In this document: piece after piece, positions 5,265-7,688 of the stretch | Layout: each line of letters begins with the position of its first letter | How positions within the stretch are numbered: position 1 is the stretch's first letter | Assembly (NCBI GenBank): GCA_003646715.1 | Contig: QMLL01000066.1 | Location: forward strand, 1 to 7,688 | Length of the DNA: 7,688 nt | Origin: Deltaproteobacteria bacterium | Lineage (GTDB): Bacteria; Desulfobacterota; Syntrophobacteria; B119-G9 | Direction of reading: 5' to 3' | Program-made: the position numbers and the translations under genes | The notes under the pieces: generated by a model | The model's input: the letters and a program-made list of their open reading frames with translations, nothing else | Told to the model about the DNA's origin: nothing | The model's database searches: none

Positions 5265-6209
5265 ATGGAACTTGTAACGTTACTCTATACAGGACTTCTG
5301 AAAATAAACCGGGAGTCCGATGAAAAGCTTGGCAACCGAAAAAAGTATATTGGGTCTTCGGATATCGCCGGATGCCCTAGAAAGGTAGTTTTAGAAAAAC
5401 AAACCGACTCGGATCCTGATATTGCAACGCTAATCAGGTTTACCAGAGGTCACCTGGCAGAGCAGTTTCTGCTTGCTGGATTAAAAGCTTTACCAAAGAC
5501 AAGCTTCTCTTGGAAATACCAGAAGCAAGTGAAACACAAGAACCAGCCATACAGGGCTCACATCGACTTTCTTTTTGAAAGTCAAGGTACGATCGGTGTC
5601 CTGGAAGTCAAGTCGACTTCGGGGATACCACGGGAGCCATATGAAAGTTGGGTAATTCAGCTCCATTTTCAGATGGGATTGGTAAAAGAGTGTAACCATG
5701 AGAAAACAGTAAAGGGAGCCATATTTGCCATGGATCTAAACGAGGCAAAAATAAAAATCTTTGATGGCTTCCAATATGATTCGATCATTTATGAAAGACT
5801 CCTTTTGAAAGCCAGGCACATTTGGGAGTGCCTGAACGATCCAACTATGGAACCGGTTACCGAGAAAGGACCACTTTGTGCCTGGTGTAAATACCGACCA
5901 GAGTGTCCGGCCTATGAAATTACAGATATTCCCGAACTCCCCGCTGAAGAGCAGCTTCAGGAATTCTTAGGATTAAAAGAACATAGGAAAAGTCTTAACG
6001 TCGAGATAGAAAAATTAACACAGTTCTTCAAGACCGGAATTTCAAACACAAATCCAACAGGAAGGAAAATAAAGGTCAAAGAAGCTATTCTGGAACTAGG
6101 CAGAAGATTTTCCAGGAAAGTTGATCCATCCCTCAAGAACGACTACCCAGAAATTTACAAAAAATACATCAAAGAAACACCTTACGAAGTTCTGTTGGTA
6201 CACAATTAA
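5265..6209 (+). CDS. PD-(D/E)XK nuclease, Cas4/RecB-like, with probable iron-sulfur cluster
   Basis: A 314-residue nuclease of the RecB/Cas4/AddB-type PD-(D/E)XK superfamily; in phages such enzymes resect DNA ends to give the single strands used by an annealing protein. The active site is visible: HIDFLF (Asp101), LEVKST (Glu114, Lys116) and QLHFQM (Gln132, the usual QhxxY-like motif). The early SSDIAGCPRK (Cys37) and the later LCAWCKYRPECPAYE (Cys205, Cys208, Cys214) give the four-cysteine pattern that holds a 4Fe-4S cluster in Cas4 and AddB. The C-terminal ~85 residues form a charged, partly coiled-coil extension ending in HN. The frame is open further upstream to a TTG, but that codon lies inside the terminator; ATG 5265 has GAGGGGG nine bases upstream and is the better start. 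No cas1/cas2 or repeat array is present, so a CRISPR adaptation role is not supported. The flanking SSB and annealing-protein candidate support a recombination role. Confidence 0.88.
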   Translation: MELVTLLYTGLLKINRESDEKLGNRKKYIGSSDIAGCPRKVVLEKQTDSDPDIATLIRFTRGHLAEQFLLAGLKALPKTSFSWKYQKQVKHKNQPYRAHIDFLFESQGTIGVLEVKSTSGIPREPYESWVIQLHFQMGLVKECNHEKTVKGAIFAMDLNEAKIKIFDGFQYDSIIYERLLLKARHIWECLNDPTMEPVTEKGPLCAWCKYRPECPAYEITDIPELPAEEQLQEFLGLKEHRKSLNVEIEKLTQFFKTGISNTNPTGRKIKVKEAILELGRRFSRKVDPSLKNDYPEIYKKYIKETPYEVLLVHN

Positions 6210-6337
6210 GCGCGCGCAATACCTGCCTGAATCCATAGGTAGCTTCCGAGTATTTTCCGAACAGGAAGAACGCGAATGCTTCATTTGTACTCATGCTTTT
6301 TCTTTTCTGATTCGGGCAGATGAAGAAAGGAGGATGT

Positions 6338-6949
6338 ATGCCAGTAACAATTGAGAAGACCAACAAAAAGACGGGTGAAGTTTCTAGGAAAGTATATGAA
6401 ACTGTTGCAGAGAGAGTAAGAAAATTCAGGGAAGTGCATCCTATCTCGGATGGATGGGCACTTAAAACAGAGATCAGCTTCCCGGATGAGTCAACAGTTC
6501 TTGCTGTTGCTCAGGTTCTCAATCCCGAAGGAAGCATTGTAGCTACAGGAACCGCCGAGGAAAGGCGCGACGCAAGCTTCATAAACGCCACGTCGGCGGT
6601 TGAGAACGCCGAGACATCAGCCATTGGCAGGTGTCTTTTCGCTGCCGGTTTCGGCGGTGGCGAGTTTTGTTCAGCTGAAGAGCTTTTACAAGCTCTAAAG
6701 CAACAAGAAGAGCTCAAACAGGCAGAACTCAAAGTTGTCAATGGCGGACATGATAAGGGATCACACAGAAGTAACGGTGATGATTCCTTGGGACCGAAAT
6801 TAAATGGCATTACCTACCGACAAGAAGGAAATCTCATAATTGCCGAAGGCAATACCTTCTCTGTCAAAGGATTGCTCAAGAATGCCGGGTTCAGTTGGAA
6901 CAGCACTAAAAAAGCGTGGGCAAAAGAAATAGACAACACAAAAAAATAA
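6338..6949 (+). CDS. Candidate phage single-strand annealing protein (Rad52/ERF-like) with extra C-terminal domain
   Basis: A 203-residue protein whose core (about 20-105) matches a common phage family recognised by 'v.eRv..FRe.HP....i.TEi', 'GtAEERR' and 'iN.TSAvENAETSAIGR.L...GFGG'. The last motif has the same helical spacing as the 'KA.TdA.KRAlr.fG' segment of Rad52/ERF-type proteins, so a single-strand annealing or recombination-mediator role is plausible; this is inference from motif shape and context. A charged linker (112-150) follows, then a small C-terminal domain (about 156-198) with NTFSVKGLLKNAGFSWNSTKKAWAKE, a pattern found as an add-on in other phage replication proteins. AAAGGAGG (6326-6333) precedes ATG 6338 by four bases; the earlier in-frame ATG 6320 has no such site. 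The nuclease upstream and SSB before it complete the set expected of a phage recombination cassette. The 128-base gap before it contains nothing I can name. Confidence 0.72.
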   Translation: MPVTIEKTNKKTGEVSRKVYETVAERVRKFREVHPISDGWALKTEISFPDESTVLAVAQVLNPEGSIVATGTAEERRDASFINATSAVENAETSAIGRCLFAAGFGGGEFCSAEELLQALKQQEELKQAELKVVNGGHDKGSHRSNGDDSLGPKLNGITYRQEGNLIIAEGNTFSVKGLLKNAGFSWNSTKKAWAKEIDNTKK

Positions 6950-6964
6950 AGAAAGGAAAAAGAT

Positions 6965-7483
6965 ATGTCTTTCAGGATTTCATACGCAGGTGGTTTCAAC
7001 CCTTTTGAGTGGGAAGCGCTCAGGTGTCCAGTATGTGGATCTTCGGAGTATGTTTCCCAGGACTATTGCGTCGTCTACTGCGTATATTGCTGGGCAGAAT
7101 TTCGGGTCCGCCACACGGCAGGAGACCCAGGATGCGTTGTAGATTGTTTTCCAAACGAGGTCTACGCCCCTTTGTGGGAATGTGAAGAGTGTTCTGAAAG
7201 AGCAGGATTCTTTGACTGGCAAGAACCAGCGTGTCCAAAAAGCAAAAGTCACTCTATGCGAAAAGTAGAGGGTCTTTGGAAGTTGTGGGAACGCCCAAAC
7301 GTCTATCCAAAAAGCTTCTACTTGATTCTTAAAATCGGTGACTACTGCAGTGGATGGCTTGCGGTTCCTCATGATCTGAAAAAAGAACCAATTCGCTCCA
7401 TCGGCCATCCGACGCAAGAACAATGGAACAGATTTCAGGACCGATATCTTTTCCCGGATATCCCGACTCAGAAGGCAACATAG
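6965..7483 (+). CDS. Cysteine-rich zinc-ribbon protein, function unknown
   Basis: A 172-residue protein with two probable zinc sites and no recognised family. CPVC (21-24) and CVYC (39-42) are spaced like a zinc ribbon; a second group is formed by C57, C61, CEEC (73-76) and C90. The second half (about 100-172) is rich in tryptophan and other aromatics, has no further metal motif, and ends in a polar tail. No signal peptide or membrane segment is seen, so it is probably cytoplasmic. AAAGGA (6955-6960) lies just before ATG 6965, and the gene begins 15 bases after the previous stop, so it is co-transcribed with the annealing-protein candidate. Small phage zinc-ribbon proteins often bind nucleic acid or RNA polymerase; that is only a general possibility here. 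Confidence 0.78.
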   Translation: MSFRISYAGGFNPFEWEALRCPVCGSSEYVSQDYCVVYCVYCWAEFRVRHTAGDPGCVVDCFPNEVYAPLWECEECSERAGFFDWQEPACPKSKSHSMRKVEGLWKLWERPNVYPKSFYLILKIGDYCSGWLAVPHDLKKEPIRSIGHPTQEQWNRFQDRYLFPDIPTQKAT

Positions 7484-7517
7484 AAAATTAATACCAGAAG
7501 GTCAAAAGGAGAAAGCC

Positions 7518-7688
7518 ATGAGAGGGCCAAAGGCAGAAGACGTTGCAGAAATGTTGATACAGTACATAAACAACATTTGCATTGAGGAAATGAGTAAAGT
7601 GCTCGTTGAACGCATTTCCCGTATCCACCCATCTCTTCAACAAAATTTCACTGAGGTTTGTGTGGACTGGTTCAAGGGACTTAGCGAG
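7518..7688 (+). CDS. Start of an unknown protein, cut by the window end
   Basis: An ATG at 7518 preceded by AGGAG (7507-7511, six-base spacing) opens a frame that runs without a stop to the last base, giving 57 residues. The sequence (MRGPKAEDVAEMLIQYINN, then helical, mixed-charge segments ending VDWFKGLSE) is predicted to be alpha-helical and matches nothing I recognise. It starts 34 bases after the zinc-ribbon gene on the same strand and continues the operon. Confidence 0.68.
   Translation, partial: MRGPKAEDVAEMLIQYINNICIEEMSKVLVERISRIHPSLQQNFTEVCVDWFKGLSE

Noticed and set aside
5265..6209. CRISPR-associated Cas4.
   Set aside because: Same fold and cysteine pattern, but no cas1, cas2 or repeat-spacer array; flanking genes are phage recombination genes.
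6121..6354. Plus-strand frame overlapping the end of the nuclease gene.
   Set aside because: Lies mostly in another frame of the nuclease gene, with no ribosome binding site or protein-like pattern.

Overview
The window looks like the left part of an integrated prophage or phage-like integrative element in a moderately AT-rich bacterium. The case rests on gene content: a tyrosine recombinase, a small excisionase-type HTH protein, a ParB-like DNA-binding protein, single-strand DNA-binding and recombination genes, and several small orphan genes. Nearly all genes have strong AGGAGG-type ribosome binding sites, which fits Firmicutes, Thermotogota, Atribacterota and similar groups. The host cannot be named from the sequence.

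Layout, left to right. (1) 2-664: C-terminal part of a tyrosine integrase that enters from outside the window, with all catalytic residues visible. (2) 665-972: no confident gene; the minus strand holds a possible small or decayed ORF (671-895) with an AGGAGG box but only an ATT codon at the right distance. (3) 973-3032, plus strand: small HTH (Xis/AlpA-type) protein, a 453-aa ParB-like protein with several HTH segments, and a 104-aa protein resembling only region 2 of a sigma-70 factor. (4) 3084-3809, minus strand: a 241-aa NusA-like protein (N-terminal RNAP-binding domain, S1, one KH-like segment). (5) 3912-4298: orphan 128-aa protein. (6) 4262-4554: a run of strong hairpins, probably a structured non-coding RNA or long structured leader, followed by a purine-rich gap to 4757. 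(7) 4758-7688: single-strand DNA-binding protein, an intrinsic terminator, a Cas4/RecB-like PD-(D/E)XK nuclease with four iron-sulfur-type cysteines, a Rad52/ERF-like candidate annealing protein, a zinc-ribbon protein and the start of an orphan gene.

How the parts may work together. The right half is a recognisable phage recombination set: nuclease, annealing protein and SSB. The left half is integration and regulation. The unusual part is the middle, where a stand-alone sigma-region-2-like protein, an element-encoded NusA-like protein and a strongly folded transcript lie just before the recombination operon, whose first gene is followed by an intrinsic terminator. This arrangement suggests, but does not prove, a phage-encoded transcription-control system such as antitermination. 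It and the structured RNA are the best candidates for something undescribed.
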